Assembly: GCF_005796105.1 (NCBI RefSeq)
Contig: NZ_VAUO01000008.1
Span: 124,001-188,000 of the forward strand
DNA length: 64,000 nucleotides
From: Pseudomonas mosselii
Lineage (GTDB): Bacteria > Pseudomonadota > Gammaproteobacteria > Pseudomonadales > Pseudomonadaceae
Direction of reading: 5' to 3'
The position numbers were made by a program, and so were the translations under genes. Under the pieces are notes generated by a model. It was not told the origin of the DNA and did not search any database. It was given only the letters and a program-made list of their open reading frames with translations. Positions within the stretch are counted from its first letter, which is position 1. Every line of letters starts with the position of its first letter. Positions 16,687 to 25,693 of the stretch are shown piece after piece.

Positions 16687-17559
16687 ATGCAATATCAGAT
16701 CAATCATACGGACCTTGCACTGGTCCTGGCCCTGGAACGCGGCCGGTCCCTGGCAAAGGCTGCCGAATTGCTCAAAGTGGACGTTTCCACGGTGTTCCGC
16801 TCGATCCGCCGCCTGGAATCGGCGCTGGGCACCGCGTTGTTCGTCAAGAGCCGCAAGGGCTACCTGCCCACCGACACCGCCCAGGCCCTGGCCGAGCAGG
16901 CCGAACGCGCCGAGCAGGCCCTGGATGCCGCGCGTATCGCCCTGACCAGCGGCGAACAAGTGGTCAGCGGCACCGTACGCCTGACCTGCACCGAAGCCGT
17001 ACTGCATAGCCTGCTGCTGCCCGCGCTGGCGCAGTTCATGCCCAACTACCCGGCGCTGTCGCTGGAAATGGGCACCTCCAACACCTTCGCCAACCTCAGC
17101 CGGCGCGACGCAGACATCGCCCTGCGCCTGACCAACACGCCACCGGAGCACTTGGTAGGCCGCTGCCTGGGCTCGACCAGCTATGTGATCTGCGGCCGCC
17201 CCGAACTGCGCGAACGCCTCGACGCCTCGGCCACCAGCGTGCCGTGGATCGCCCCGGACGACTCCATGCAGGACCACGCCACCGTAGTCTGGCGCAACCA
17301 GCAACACCCAGGGCTGGTGCCGCGCTACCAGTGCAGCGGCATGTCGACCATCGCCCAGCTGGTGAGCACAGGCCTCGGTGTGGCGGCGCTGCCCGACTAC
17401 ATGGTGCACGCCCTGCCGGGCGTCGAGGCGCTCAGCGGCCCGCTGCCGGGTTGCGACACGCAGCTGTGGCTGCTGACCCGGCCCGATTGCCGAGCCTTGC
17501 GGTCGGTACAGACACTGTTCGAGGAACTGACGCCGCGATTGCGTGACGCGATGCTGTGA
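16687..17559 (+). CDS. LysR-family transcriptional regulator, divergent from the polyamine operon
   Basis: 290 residues. The N-terminal winged helix-turn-helix (LALERGRSLAKAAELLKVDVSTVFRSIRRLE, about residues 14-44) is followed by a LysR effector-binding domain from about residue 90. The position divergent from the puuA-puuD-permease operon suggests it controls that operon, with a polyamine or amino acid as effector. The start MQYQINHTDL at 16687 is chosen because the family begins close to the helix-turn-helix; longer in-frame starts would include the promoter. Confidence 0.88.
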   Translation: MQYQINHTDLALVLALERGRSLAKAAELLKVDVSTVFRSIRRLESALGTALFVKSRKGYLPTDTAQALAEQAERAEQALDAARIALTSGEQVVSGTVRLTCTEAVLHSLLLPALAQFMPNYPALSLEMGTSNTFANLSRRDADIALRLTNTPPEHLVGRCLGSTSYVICGRPELRERLDASATSVPWIAPDDSMQDHATVVWRNQQHPGLVPRYQCSGMSTIAQLVSTGLGVAALPDYMVHALPGVEALSGPLPGCDTQLWLLTRPDCRALRSVQTLFEELTPRLRDAML

Positions 17560-17788
17560 GGTGGTTGTGTTTGCGGGGTTCCAGGCGTTATCGTCAGGCC
17601 CATGTACTGAGGCTGTCTGTTCCGGCGTTTTGCGCGGCAAGCCCACGCTCACGTTGCAGGTTGCCGTACACCCTGGAGACGTACTTGATAAAACAGTCCT
17701 TCCCTATTGGCTGGTGATTTTTTAAACTATCGAGTCCGCCTGCCCGTACAGGGCTGCACGCCCACCGCATTTGCTACTGAGGAAGACC

Positions 17789-18052
17789 ATGGCCCGCGTA
17801 ACTGTTGAAGACTGCCTGGAACACGTGGATAACCGCTTCGAGCTGGTCATGCTCTCGACCAAGCGCGCCCGTCAGCTGGCGACCGGCGGCAAAGAACCGC
17901 GCGTTGCATGGGAAAACGACAAACCAACCGTCGTTGCCCTGCGCGAAATCGCCGAAGGTATCGTCACCCCTGAATTCATCGCCGCCGAAGAGATCGTCAC
18001 CGAGGATCCGGTGTTCGCCGCATTCGAGGACGAGAACAACGAGGCGGTCTGA
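17789..18052 (+). CDS. rpoZ: RNA polymerase omega subunit
   Basis: 87 residues beginning MARVTVEDCLEHVDNRFELVMLS, the invariant omega opening, with RARQL and KPTVVALREIAEG following. Omega assists assembly of core RNA polymerase and forms part of a ppGpp-binding site in E. coli, which fits its position just upstream of spoT. An in-frame start at 17771 is rejected. The 229-bp region before it holds a decayed REP-like sequence. Confidence 0.97.
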   Translation: MARVTVEDCLEHVDNRFELVMLSTKRARQLATGGKEPRVAWENDKPTVVALREIAEGIVTPEFIAAEEIVTEDPVFAAFEDENNEAV

Positions 18053-18111
18053 TTGATGCCCGGTCGACGTCGCGCGGCGCAAGGTCCTCTTCAACGGCAA
18101 GAGGTGAAACC

Positions 18112-20220
18112 ATGCCGGGTATAGAAGCCCTCGCCGAACGGCTGTCGACCTATCTGGGCCCGGAGCAGGTCAACCTGGTCCGCCGCGCCTACTTCTACGC
18201 CGAACAGGCGCACGACGGGCAACGCCGCCGCAGTGGCGAGCCGTACGTCACGCATCCGCTGGCCGTTGCCTGCATCCTCGCCGACATGCACATGGACCAT
18301 CAGAGCCTGATGGCAGCCATGCTGCACGACGTCATCGAAGACACCGGCATCGCCAAGGAAGCCTTGAGCCAGCAATTCGGCGAAACCGTCGCCGAGCTGG
18401 TCGACGGGGTCAGCAAACTGACCCAGATGAACTTCGAGACCAAGGCCGAGGCGCAGGCCGAGAACTTCCAGAAGATGGCCATGGCCATGGCACGCGATAT
18501 CCGCGTGATCCTGGTCAAGCTCGCCGACCGCCTGCACAACATGCGCACCCTTGAAGTGCTGTCTGGCGAAAAACGCCGACGCATCGCCAAGGAAACCCTC
18601 GAAATCTACGCCCCCATCGCCAATCGCCTGGGGATGCACACCGTACGCGTGGAGTTCGAGGACCTGGGCTTCAAGGCCATGCACCCGATGCGTTCGTCGC
18701 TGATCCATCGAGCCGTCAAGGCCGCGCGCGGCAACCGCAAGGAGATCGTCGCCAAGATCGAGACCTCGCTGGCTAATTGCCTGGCCGCCGACGGTATCGA
18801 AGGCGAGGTCAGCGGTCGGCAGAAACACCTCTATGGCATCTACAAGAAGATGCGCGGCAAGCGCCGCGCTTTCACCGAGATCATGGACGTGTACGCCTTC
18901 CGCATCGTCGTCGACAAGGTCGACACCTGCTACCGCGTGCTCGGCGCCGTGCACAACCTGTACAAGCCGCTGCCGGGGCGCTTCAAGGACTACATCGCGA
19001 TCCCCAAGGCCAACGGCTATCAGTCGTTGCACACCACGCTGTTCGGCATGCACGGGGTACCCATCGAAATCCAGATCCGCACCCGCGAAATGGAAGAGAT
19101 GGCCAACAACGGCATCGCCGCGCACTGGCTGTACAAGTCCAACGAGCAAGAGCAGCCCAAGGGCAGCCACGCCCGCGCACGCCAGTGGGTCAAGGGCATC
19201 CTCGAACTGCAACAGCGCGCCGGTAACTCGCTGGAATTCATCGAGAGCGTGAAGATCGACCTGTTCCCGGACGAGGTCTACGTCTTCACCCCCAAAGGCC
19301 GGATCATGGAGCTGCCCAAAGGCTCCACCGCTGTCGACTTCGCCTACGCGGTGCACACCGACGTCGGCAACAGCTGCATCGCCTGCCGCATCAACCGCCG
19401 CCTGGCACCGCTGTCCGAACCGCTGCAAAGCGGCTCCACGGTCGAAATCGTCAGCGCCCCCGGGGCCCGGCCAAACCCGGCATGGCTCAACTTCGTGGTC
19501 ACCGGCAAAGCGCGCACGCATATCCGCCACGCCCTCAAGCAGCAGCGTCGATCCGAGTCCATCAGCCTGGGCGAGCGCTTGCTGAACAAAGTGCTCACCG
19601 GCTTCGACAGCAGCCTGGAGAAGATCCCCCCGGAACGCATCCAGCCGATTCTCGACGAGTACCGCCTGGAACTGATCGAGGACCTGCTCGAAGACATCGG
19701 CCTGGGCAACCGCATGGCCTATGTGGTCGCCCGCCGCTTGCTGTCAGCCGAAGGCGAGCAACTGCCAGCGCCGGAAGGGCCGCTGGCGATTCGCGGCACC
19801 GAAGGCCTGGTACTGAGCTACGCCAAGTGCTGCACCCCGATCCCGGGCGACCCCATCGTCGGCCACCTGTCGGCGGGCAAGGGCATGGTCGTGCACCTGG
19901 AAGACTGCCGCAACATCAGTGAAATCCGCCACAACCCAGAAAAATGCCTACAGCTTTCCTGGGCCAAGGACGTCACTGGCGAGTTCAACGTCGAACTGCG
20001 GGTCGAGCTGGAACACCAGCGCGGCCTGATCGCCCTGCTGGCCAGCAGCGTGAACGCCGCCGACGGCAACATCGAGAAGATCAGCATGGACGAACGCGAC
20101 GGCCGTATCAGCGTGGTCCAACTGGTGGTCAGCGTGCACGACCGCGTGCACCTGGCTCGCGTGATCAAGAAACTGCGCACCTTGACCGGCGTGGTCCGCA
20201 TCACCCGGATGCGTGCGTAG
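18112..20220 (+). CDS. spoT: Bifunctional (p)ppGpp synthetase/hydrolase SpoT
   Basis: 702 residues. In order: HD hydrolase domain (about 20-180) with AMLHDVIEDT and KLADRLHNMRTL; synthetase-fold domain (about 215-340) with KHLYGIYKKM and FKDYIAIPKANGYQSLHTT; TGS domain near 385-450 (VYVFTPKGRIMELPKGSTAVDFAYAVH); zinc-finger-like CCTPIPGD near 570; C-terminal ACT domain. The intact HD motif supports ppGpp degradation. It lies 59 bp after rpoZ, and ridA follows 24 bp later. Confidence 0.97.
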   Translation: MPGIEALAERLSTYLGPEQVNLVRRAYFYAEQAHDGQRRRSGEPYVTHPLAVACILADMHMDHQSLMAAMLHDVIEDTGIAKEALSQQFGETVAELVDGVSKLTQMNFETKAEAQAENFQKMAMAMARDIRVILVKLADRLHNMRTLEVLSGEKRRRIAKETLEIYAPIANRLGMHTVRVEFEDLGFKAMHPMRSSLIHRAVKAARGNRKEIVAKIETSLANCLAADGIEGEVSGRQKHLYGIYKKMRGKRRAFTEIMDVYAFRIVVDKVDTCYRVLGAVHNLYKPLPGRFKDYIAIPKANGYQSLHTTLFGMHGVPIEIQIRTREMEEMANNGIAAHWLYKSNEQEQPKGSHARARQWVKGILELQQRAGNSLEFIESVKIDLFPDEVYVFTPKGRIMELPKGSTAVDFAYAVHTDVGNSCIACRINRRLAPLSEPLQSGSTVEIVSAPGARPNPAWLNFVVTGKARTHIRHALKQQRRSESISLGERLLNKVLTGFDSSLEKIPPERIQPILDEYRLELIEDLLEDIGLGNRMAYVVARRLLSAEGEQLPAPEGPLAIRGTEGLVLSYAKCCTPIPGDPIVGHLSAGKGMVVHLEDCRNISEIRHNPEKCLQLSWAKDVTGEFNVELRVELEHQRGLIALLASSVNAADGNIEKISMDERDGRISVVQLVVSVHDRVHLARVIKKLRTLTGVVRITRMRA

Positions 20221-20244
20221 TCCGCCCACCGCAAGGAGTCATTC

Positions 20245-20625
20245 ATGAGCAAGACCGTCATCAACAGCGACAAGGCCCCTGCCGCTATTGGCACCTACTC
20301 GCAAGCGATCAAGGCCGGCAATACGGTGTACATGTCGGGCCAGATCCCGCTGGACCCGAATACCATGGAACTGGTCGAAGGCTTCGAAGCCCAGACCGTG
20401 CAGGTGTTCGAGAACCTGAAATCGGTAGCCGAAGCCGCTGGCGGCTCGTTCAAGGACATCGTCAAGCTGAACATCTTCCTCACCGACTTGAGCCACTTCG
20501 CCAAAGTCAACGAAGTGATGGGCCGCTATTTCGAGCAACCTTACCCAGCCCGCGCCGCCATCGGTGTGGCCGCGCTGCCCAAGGGTGCTCAAGTCGAAAT
20601 GGACGCTATCCTGGTCCTCGAGTGA
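20245..20625 (+). CDS. ridA: Reactive intermediate/imine deaminase RidA
   Basis: 126 residues of the YjgF/Rid family. The active-site arginine is Arg103 in PYPARAAIGVAALPKG and the conserved glutamate is Glu118 in QVEMDA. RidA hydrolyses 2-aminoacrylate and related enamines made by PLP-dependent dehydratases. The gene directly after spoT is a conserved arrangement in proteobacteria. Confidence 0.95.
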   Translation: MSKTVINSDKAPAAIGTYSQAIKAGNTVYMSGQIPLDPNTMELVEGFEAQTVQVFENLKSVAEAAGGSFKDIVKLNIFLTDLSHFAKVNEVMGRYFEQPYPARAAIGVAALPKGAQVEMDAILVLE

Positions 20626-20633
20626 CGCCTTCG

Positions 20634-20655
20634 GTGACGGGCGCCTGCCCGTCAC
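20634..20655 (+). terminator. Hairpin without T-run after ridA
   Basis: GTGACGGGC-GCCT-GCCCGTCAC is a perfect 9-bp stem nine bases after the ridA stop, followed by CCCCTCCCC rather than T. It may stabilise the 3' end or act weakly. Confidence 0.5.
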
Positions 20656-20691
20656 CCCCTCCCCGCCGCCTCCCGCACCAAGGTCATTCCC

Positions 20692-21423
20692 ATGCGCCAT
20701 ACATTGTCACTCGTGCTGGCAGCCCTGCTCCTGGGCGGCTGCGCCAGCCATAAACCCGAAGACTTCAACGGCACCTGGATCAACCAGGACGCCATCGACG
20801 CCGCCGCCAAGGGCATCAGCCTGCGCCAGGCCTTGAGCGATCACGGGCCGGTGTTCGAATGGAAGGTCGACGTCAAGAACCAGCAAGCCAGCTTCAGCAA
20901 TGGCTTCGAAGCCGTAGACGGGCGCCTGACCGCCAACCAACAGAACTGGCAGGTAGACTTCGAAGGTGGCCAGAGCGAACAGCTCAAACTCGATGGCGAT
21001 CAACTGCAAGCCACCGATCCTTCGGGCCACCAACAGACCTTCACCCGCGCCACGCTACCGGCAAGCGCCAGCGCAGCACTGGGTAGCAGCTTCGAGAAGG
21101 CGCTGTACAACGCCTACCTGGGCGGTGACTGGACAATCACCGAAGGGCCAGGCAAAGGCGCACGGGTGCGTTTCAGCGACAACGGTGTCGTCACCGGCCT
21201 GCCGGGCCCGGACCGCTTCGCCCTGTGCCTGGCCGGCGACTGCGCGAGCATGGGTGATGGCAACGACAGCCTATGGCTGGAGCGCAACCAACTGGGCGCG
21301 CCATGGATCTTCAAGCGCGACGGCGACACCCTGGAGATCTTCCAGGCCGTGAACCGCGCGCAGCCCGATGAAATGCCACAGCTGGCTGCCGGCGCGCGGC
21401 AGTGGGTGCTGGAGAAAGATTGA
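20692..21423 (+). CDS. Predicted lipoprotein of unknown function
   Basis: 243 residues. A lipoprotein signal peptide ends in LLGGC with the lipidated cysteine at residue 17. The rest is polar with repeated beta-strand-like segments (WKVDVKNQQASFSNG, WQVDFEGGQSEQLKLDGDQL, WIFKRDGDTLEIFQAV), suggesting a small barrel such as lipocalin-like folds; this is only an impression. Likely attached to the outer membrane since residue +2 is Ala, not Asp. Located 66 bp after ridA. Confidence 0.82.
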   Translation: MRHTLSLVLAALLLGGCASHKPEDFNGTWINQDAIDAAAKGISLRQALSDHGPVFEWKVDVKNQQASFSNGFEAVDGRLTANQQNWQVDFEGGQSEQLKLDGDQLQATDPSGHQQTFTRATLPASASAALGSSFEKALYNAYLGGDWTITEGPGKGARVRFSDNGVVTGLPGPDRFALCLAGDCASMGDGNDSLWLERNQLGAPWIFKRDGDTLEIFQAVNRAQPDEMPQLAAGARQWVLEKD

Positions 21424-21486
21424 AGACGCTCGGCCGGTCGTATGGATGAACCGATGCGACCGGCCCCGCGACAAAGCCGGACAACC

Positions 21487-22344
21487 TCAGCTACGCCCCT
21501 CCAGGATCGCAGCGTAACCTTCTTTATAACTAGGGTATTGCGGCACCCAGCCCAGCCCACGCATCCGCGCATTGCTGCAGCGCTTGCTGCCGGTGCGCCG
21601 CACGCGCTGCTCATCCGACCACTCGGTAACCCCCAGGTACTCGCGTAGCCACGCCACCACCTGCGCCAGCGGCGCCGGGTCGTCATCGACACCGAGGTAG
21701 CACTCTTGCAAGGCAACGCCGTCGGCATCGGCCTTGAGCAAAAAGGCCAACAGGCCGGCAGCGTCCTCGGCGTGAATGCGATTACCGTACAGCGGCGGCT
21801 CTTCAGCCACACGATAGCCCTGACGTACTTGGCTCAGCAGCCATTCGCGCCCTGGACCATAGATGCCGGTCAGACGCACGATGCTCGCAGGCAGGCCACT
21901 GTCCAGCGCCAAACGCTCAGCCGCCAGCATGATCCTGCCGGAATAGCCCTCGGGGGTTGCCTCGGAAGTCTCATCGACCCACTCGCCGTGCTTCTGGCCA
22001 AACACGCTGCTGCTGGAGACGAACAACAACCGGCGCGGCGACTGCCCACTGCGTTCGAGCCAACCCAGCACATGCCGCAAACCCTCGACGTAGGCGGCCT
22101 GGTAACCGGCCTCGTCATGCTGGCTGGCAGCCACGCAGTACACCACGTAGTCAGGCGCCCGCTCAGGCCAGTCGGCAGGTATACGCCGGTCGGACAAGTC
22201 AGCTGCGATGGGTCGCACGCCTGTGGGCAGATGCTGGACGGAGCGCCGCAGGCCGCTGACCTGCCATCCCTCGGCCAGTAGCTGGCGCGCCAAACGGCCA
22301 CCTACATCCCCACAGCCTACGATCAAAGCTGAAAGACCTGACAT
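21487..22344 (-). CDS. NAD(P)-binding SDR-type epimerase/dehydratase-like protein
   Basis: 285 residues. The Rossmann motif ALIVGCGDVGGRLARQL (about residues 6-22) uses GxxxxGxxG with a cysteine. An LLFVSSSSVFG segment follows near residue 105; the usual YxxxK is replaced by YSGRIMLAAE, so the catalytic lysine is not evident and activity as a classic dehydrogenase is doubtful. Resembles YeeZ-type proteins of unknown role. Convergent with the lipoprotein gene and divergent from exbB. Confidence 0.78.
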   Translation of the reverse strand: MSGLSALIVGCGDVGGRLARQLLAEGWQVSGLRRSVQHLPTGVRPIAADLSDRRIPADWPERAPDYVVYCVAASQHDEAGYQAAYVEGLRHVLGWLERSGQSPRRLLFVSSSSVFGQKHGEWVDETSEATPEGYSGRIMLAAERLALDSGLPASIVRLTGIYGPGREWLLSQVRQGYRVAEEPPLYGNRIHAEDAAGLLAFLLKADADGVALQECYLGVDDDPAPLAQVVAWLREYLGVTEWSDEQRVRRTGSKRCSNARMRGLGWVPQYPSYKEGYAAILEGRS

Positions 22345-22435
22345 GCGATTCCTCCTCTTCTTAATAGCCGCAGGCTATAGCGCCAAGCGATCAACGGCCA
22401 TACCAATGACAAAAAAAGCAATCTCATTACTTTTG

Positions 22436-22459
22436 TTAACAAGAATTACTTGCAATAAT
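22436..22459. promoter_or_regulatory. Possible Fur-box-like palindrome upstream of exbB
   Basis: The A/T-rich stretch around CAAG-AATTA-CTTG (22440-22452) stands out and is imperfectly palindromic. exbB-exbD-tonB genes are typically iron-regulated by Fur, but the match to the 19-bp Fur consensus is loose. Confidence 0.3.
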
Positions 22460-22534
22460 GGCGGCCTTGTCTGTTCTCGGCCTGTATCGAGGCCGCGGAG
22501 AACTCCACCTACTTCTTCATCAGGTCCGGCCAGC

Positions 22535-23506
22535 ATGACACGTACTCCCTCTTCCGCTTCGCCAACCACGTCACGCGCCTGGCGCGCCATCGCCGCGCTG
22601 ATGTTCAGCCTGGTACTGGCACCTGTGGCTATGGCCGATGAGCCCGCCAACCACGCCGCAGCCCCGGCCGCAGCCAGCGCCCCGGCAGCCCCTGCCGAAG
22701 GCCAGGCCCCGCTCGCAGCGCCAGCCGATGCAGCCGCTCCAGTACAGGGCCAGGCAACTGCTGGCGAAGCTGCGCAGGCAACGGTCGAGGACACCTCGCT
22801 GGGCATGGCCCATGACCTGTCCCCCTGGGGCATGTACCAGAACGCTGACATCGTGGTGAAAGCCGTGATGATCGGCCTGGCCATCGCGTCGATCATCACT
22901 TGGACCATCTGGATCGCCAAAGGCTTCGAACTGATGGGCGCCAAGCGTCGCCTGCGCGGCGAGCTGGTAGCCTTGAAGCGCTCGGTAAACCTCAAGGAAG
23001 CCAGCGAAGCTACCCAACAACAAGGCACCCTCGCCCATACCTTGGTGCACGACGCGCTCGAAGAGATGCGCCTGTCGGCCAACGCCCGCGAGAAAGAAGG
23101 TATCAAGGAGCGCGTCAGCTTCCGCCTGGAGCGCCTGGTTCACGCCAGCGGCCGGACCATGAGCAGCGGCACCGGGGTGCTGGCCACCATCGGTTCCACC
23201 GCGCCGTTCGTCGGTCTGTTCGGCACCGTATGGGGCATCATGAACAGCTTCATCGGCATCGCCAAAACCCAGACCACCAACCTGGCCGTAGTCGCCCCAG
23301 GTATCGCCGAAGCCCTGCTGGCCACCGCACTGGGCCTGGTTGCCGCGATTCCGGCCGTGGTCATCTACAACGTCTTCGCCCGCTCCATCGCAGGCTACAA
23401 GGCGCAGGTTTCCGATGCGTCGGCACAAGTCCTGCTCCTGGTCAGCCGTGACCTGGACCACCAAGGCAGCGAGCGCGCCGCCCCGCATATGGTGAAAGTG
23501 GGGTAA
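22535..23506 (+). CDS. exbB: TonB-system energiser ExbB
   Basis: 323 residues. An N-terminal signal-like segment (AALMFSLVLAPVAMADE, about residues 22-38) and an Ala/Pro-rich stretch of about 50 residues precede the MotA/ExbB core with three membrane helices: VVKAVMIGLAIASIITWTIW, the pair in STAPFVGLFGTVWGIMNSF and the helix EALLATALGLVAAIPAVVIY. ExbB-ExbD use the proton gradient to energise TonB. The ATG at 22535 is the last start before the signal-like region. The extended N-terminus is usual in pseudomonads. Confidence 0.94.
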   Translation: MTRTPSSASPTTSRAWRAIAALMFSLVLAPVAMADEPANHAAAPAAASAPAAPAEGQAPLAAPADAAAPVQGQATAGEAAQATVEDTSLGMAHDLSPWGMYQNADIVVKAVMIGLAIASIITWTIWIAKGFELMGAKRRLRGELVALKRSVNLKEASEATQQQGTLAHTLVHDALEEMRLSANAREKEGIKERVSFRLERLVHASGRTMSSGTGVLATIGSTAPFVGLFGTVWGIMNSFIGIAKTQTTNLAVVAPGIAEALLATALGLVAAIPAVVIYNVFARSIAGYKAQVSDASAQVLLLVSRDLDHQGSERAAPHMVKVG

Positions 23507-23509
23507 ACC

Positions 23510-23934
<425 letters not shown>

Positions 23935-23938
<4 letters not shown>

Positions 23939-24669
23939 CGAAAACGCGCTCAAACGTGGCGCGCTACGGTGGCAGCCTGGCACTCGTGCTGGGTGTGCAC
24001 GTGGTCGCCGTGCTGCTGACGCTCAACTGGTCGGTGCCGCAAGCCATCGAACTGCCGCCAGCAGCGATGATGGTCGAGCTGGCACCGTTGCCCGAGCCCG
24101 CACCACCGCCGCCGCCGAAGGTCGCCCCGCGCCCGCCGACCCCGGTCGAGGAGCCGCCACTGCCAAAACTGGTGGAAGCCCCGAAACCGAAGATCGCCAT
24201 CCCCAAACCGCCCAAGCCCAAGGCCAAGCCACAGCCGCCCAAGCCTGAAAAAAAGCCTGAGCCGCCCAAGGATGAACCGCCGGTCGAGCAGGACGTGGCC
24301 GACACGCCGCCCAGCACCACGCCGCCGCAGAAATCGGCCGCGCCGCAGCCGAGCATCGCGTCCAACAGCAATGCCCTGCCCACTTGGCAGAGCGACCTGT
24401 TGCGCCACCTGGCCAAGTACAAGAAGTACCCCGAGGATGCACGCCGTCGCGGACTGCAAGGCATCAACCGCCTGCGTTTCGTGGTCGACGCCGAAGGCAA
24501 GGTCGTCTCGTACTCGCTGGCAGGGGGCTCGGGCAGTGCCGCGCTGGACCGCGCCACGCTGGAGATGATCCGTCGCGCAGGCACGGTACCCAAGCCACCA
24601 GCAGAGCTGCTGAACAACGGCACCATCGAAGTGGTCGCGCCGTTCGTGTACTCGCTGGACCGACGCTAG
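23935..24669 (+). CDS. tonB: Energy transducer TonB
   Basis: 244 residues. A membrane anchor with the SxxxH-type motif (SLALVLGVHVVAVLLTL, about residues 14-30) precedes a long Pro/Lys-rich spacer (about residues 48-130), and a C-terminal TonB domain begins near WQSDLLRHLAKYKKYPEDARR. The spacer crosses the periplasm so the C-terminus can contact TonB boxes of outer-membrane receptors. It starts within the exbD stop (ATGA overlap). Confidence 0.96.
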
Positions 24670-24763
24670 ATTTTTTGTTTCTGTCACACAACGGCAAGTC
24701 TGATAACGTGCGTCTATCGATTGCAGCCGCTATGCTGGGGCCGCAACTTCATGGACGCACGTT

Positions 24764-25690
24764 ATGACCCTCACCGAACTTCGCTACATCGTCACCCTCG
24801 CCCAGGAGCAGCACTTCGGCCACGCCGCCGAGCGCTGCCACGTCAGCCAGCCTACCCTGTCGGTCGGGGTGAAGAAGCTCGAGGACGAACTCGGCGTATT
24901 GATTTTCGAGCGCAGCAAGAGCGCGGTGCGCCTGACCCCGGTCGGCGAGAGCATCGTCGCCCAGGCACAAAAGGTCCTGGAGCAAGCCCAAGGCATCCGT
25001 GAATTGGCCCAGGCTGGCAAGAACCAGCTCACCGCGCCGCTCAAGGTCGGGGCCATCTACACCGTCGGCCCCTACCTGTTCCCGCACCTGATTCCGCAAC
25101 TGCACCGCGTGGCGCCGCAGATGCCGTTGTACATCGAAGAGAACTTCACTCACGTGCTGCGCGAAAAACTGCGCAATGGCGAGCTGGACGCCGTGATCAT
25201 CGCCTTGCCGTTCAACGAGGCCGACGTGCTGACCCTGCCGCTGTACGACGAGCCGTTCTGCGCCCTGATGCCAGCCGACCACCCCTGGACCGCGAAGCAG
25301 ACCATCGACACCGCCCTGCTCAACGACAAGAGCCTGCTGCTGCTCGGTGAAGGCCACTGCTTCCGCGACCAGGTCCTGGAAGCCTGCCCGACCCTGAACA
25401 AAGGGGGCGAAGGCGCCAAGCACACCACGGTCGAATCCAGTTCGCTGGAAACCATTCGCCACATGGTCGCCTCGGGGCTTGGGGTTTCGATCCTGCCGCT
25501 GTCGGCGGTACATAGCCACCACTATGCGCCGGGCGTGATCGAAGTGCGTCCGCTGACCGCACCCGCGCCATTCCGCACCGTCGCCATCGCCTGGCGTGCT
25601 AGCTTCCCACGACCGAAAGCCATCGAGATCCTTGCCGACTCGATCCGCCTCTGCTCGGTGGCCAAGCCGCCTGTGGAACAATCGGCCTGA
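24764..25690 (+). CDS. oxyR: Peroxide-sensing LysR regulator OxyR
   Basis: 308 residues. The N-terminal helix-turn-helix is HAAERCHVSQPTLSVGVKKLE. The redox pair is at exactly the canonical positions: Cys199 in GEGHCF and Cys208 in VLEAC. Peroxide forms a disulfide and switches the regulator to activate antioxidant genes. recG starts three bases after its stop; the oxyR-recG pairing is common in pseudomonads. Oddly, no catalase or peroxiredoxin gene lies nearby, so it acts in trans. Confidence 0.97.
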   Translation: MTLTELRYIVTLAQEQHFGHAAERCHVSQPTLSVGVKKLEDELGVLIFERSKSAVRLTPVGESIVAQAQKVLEQAQGIRELAQAGKNQLTAPLKVGAIYTVGPYLFPHLIPQLHRVAPQMPLYIEENFTHVLREKLRNGELDAVIIALPFNEADVLTLPLYDEPFCALMPADHPWTAKQTIDTALLNDKSLLLLGEGHCFRDQVLEACPTLNKGGEGAKHTTVESSSLETIRHMVASGLGVSILPLSAVHSHHYAPGVIEVRPLTAPAPFRTVAIAWRASFPRPKAIEILADSIRLCSVAKPPVEQSA

Positions 25691-25693
25691 GCC

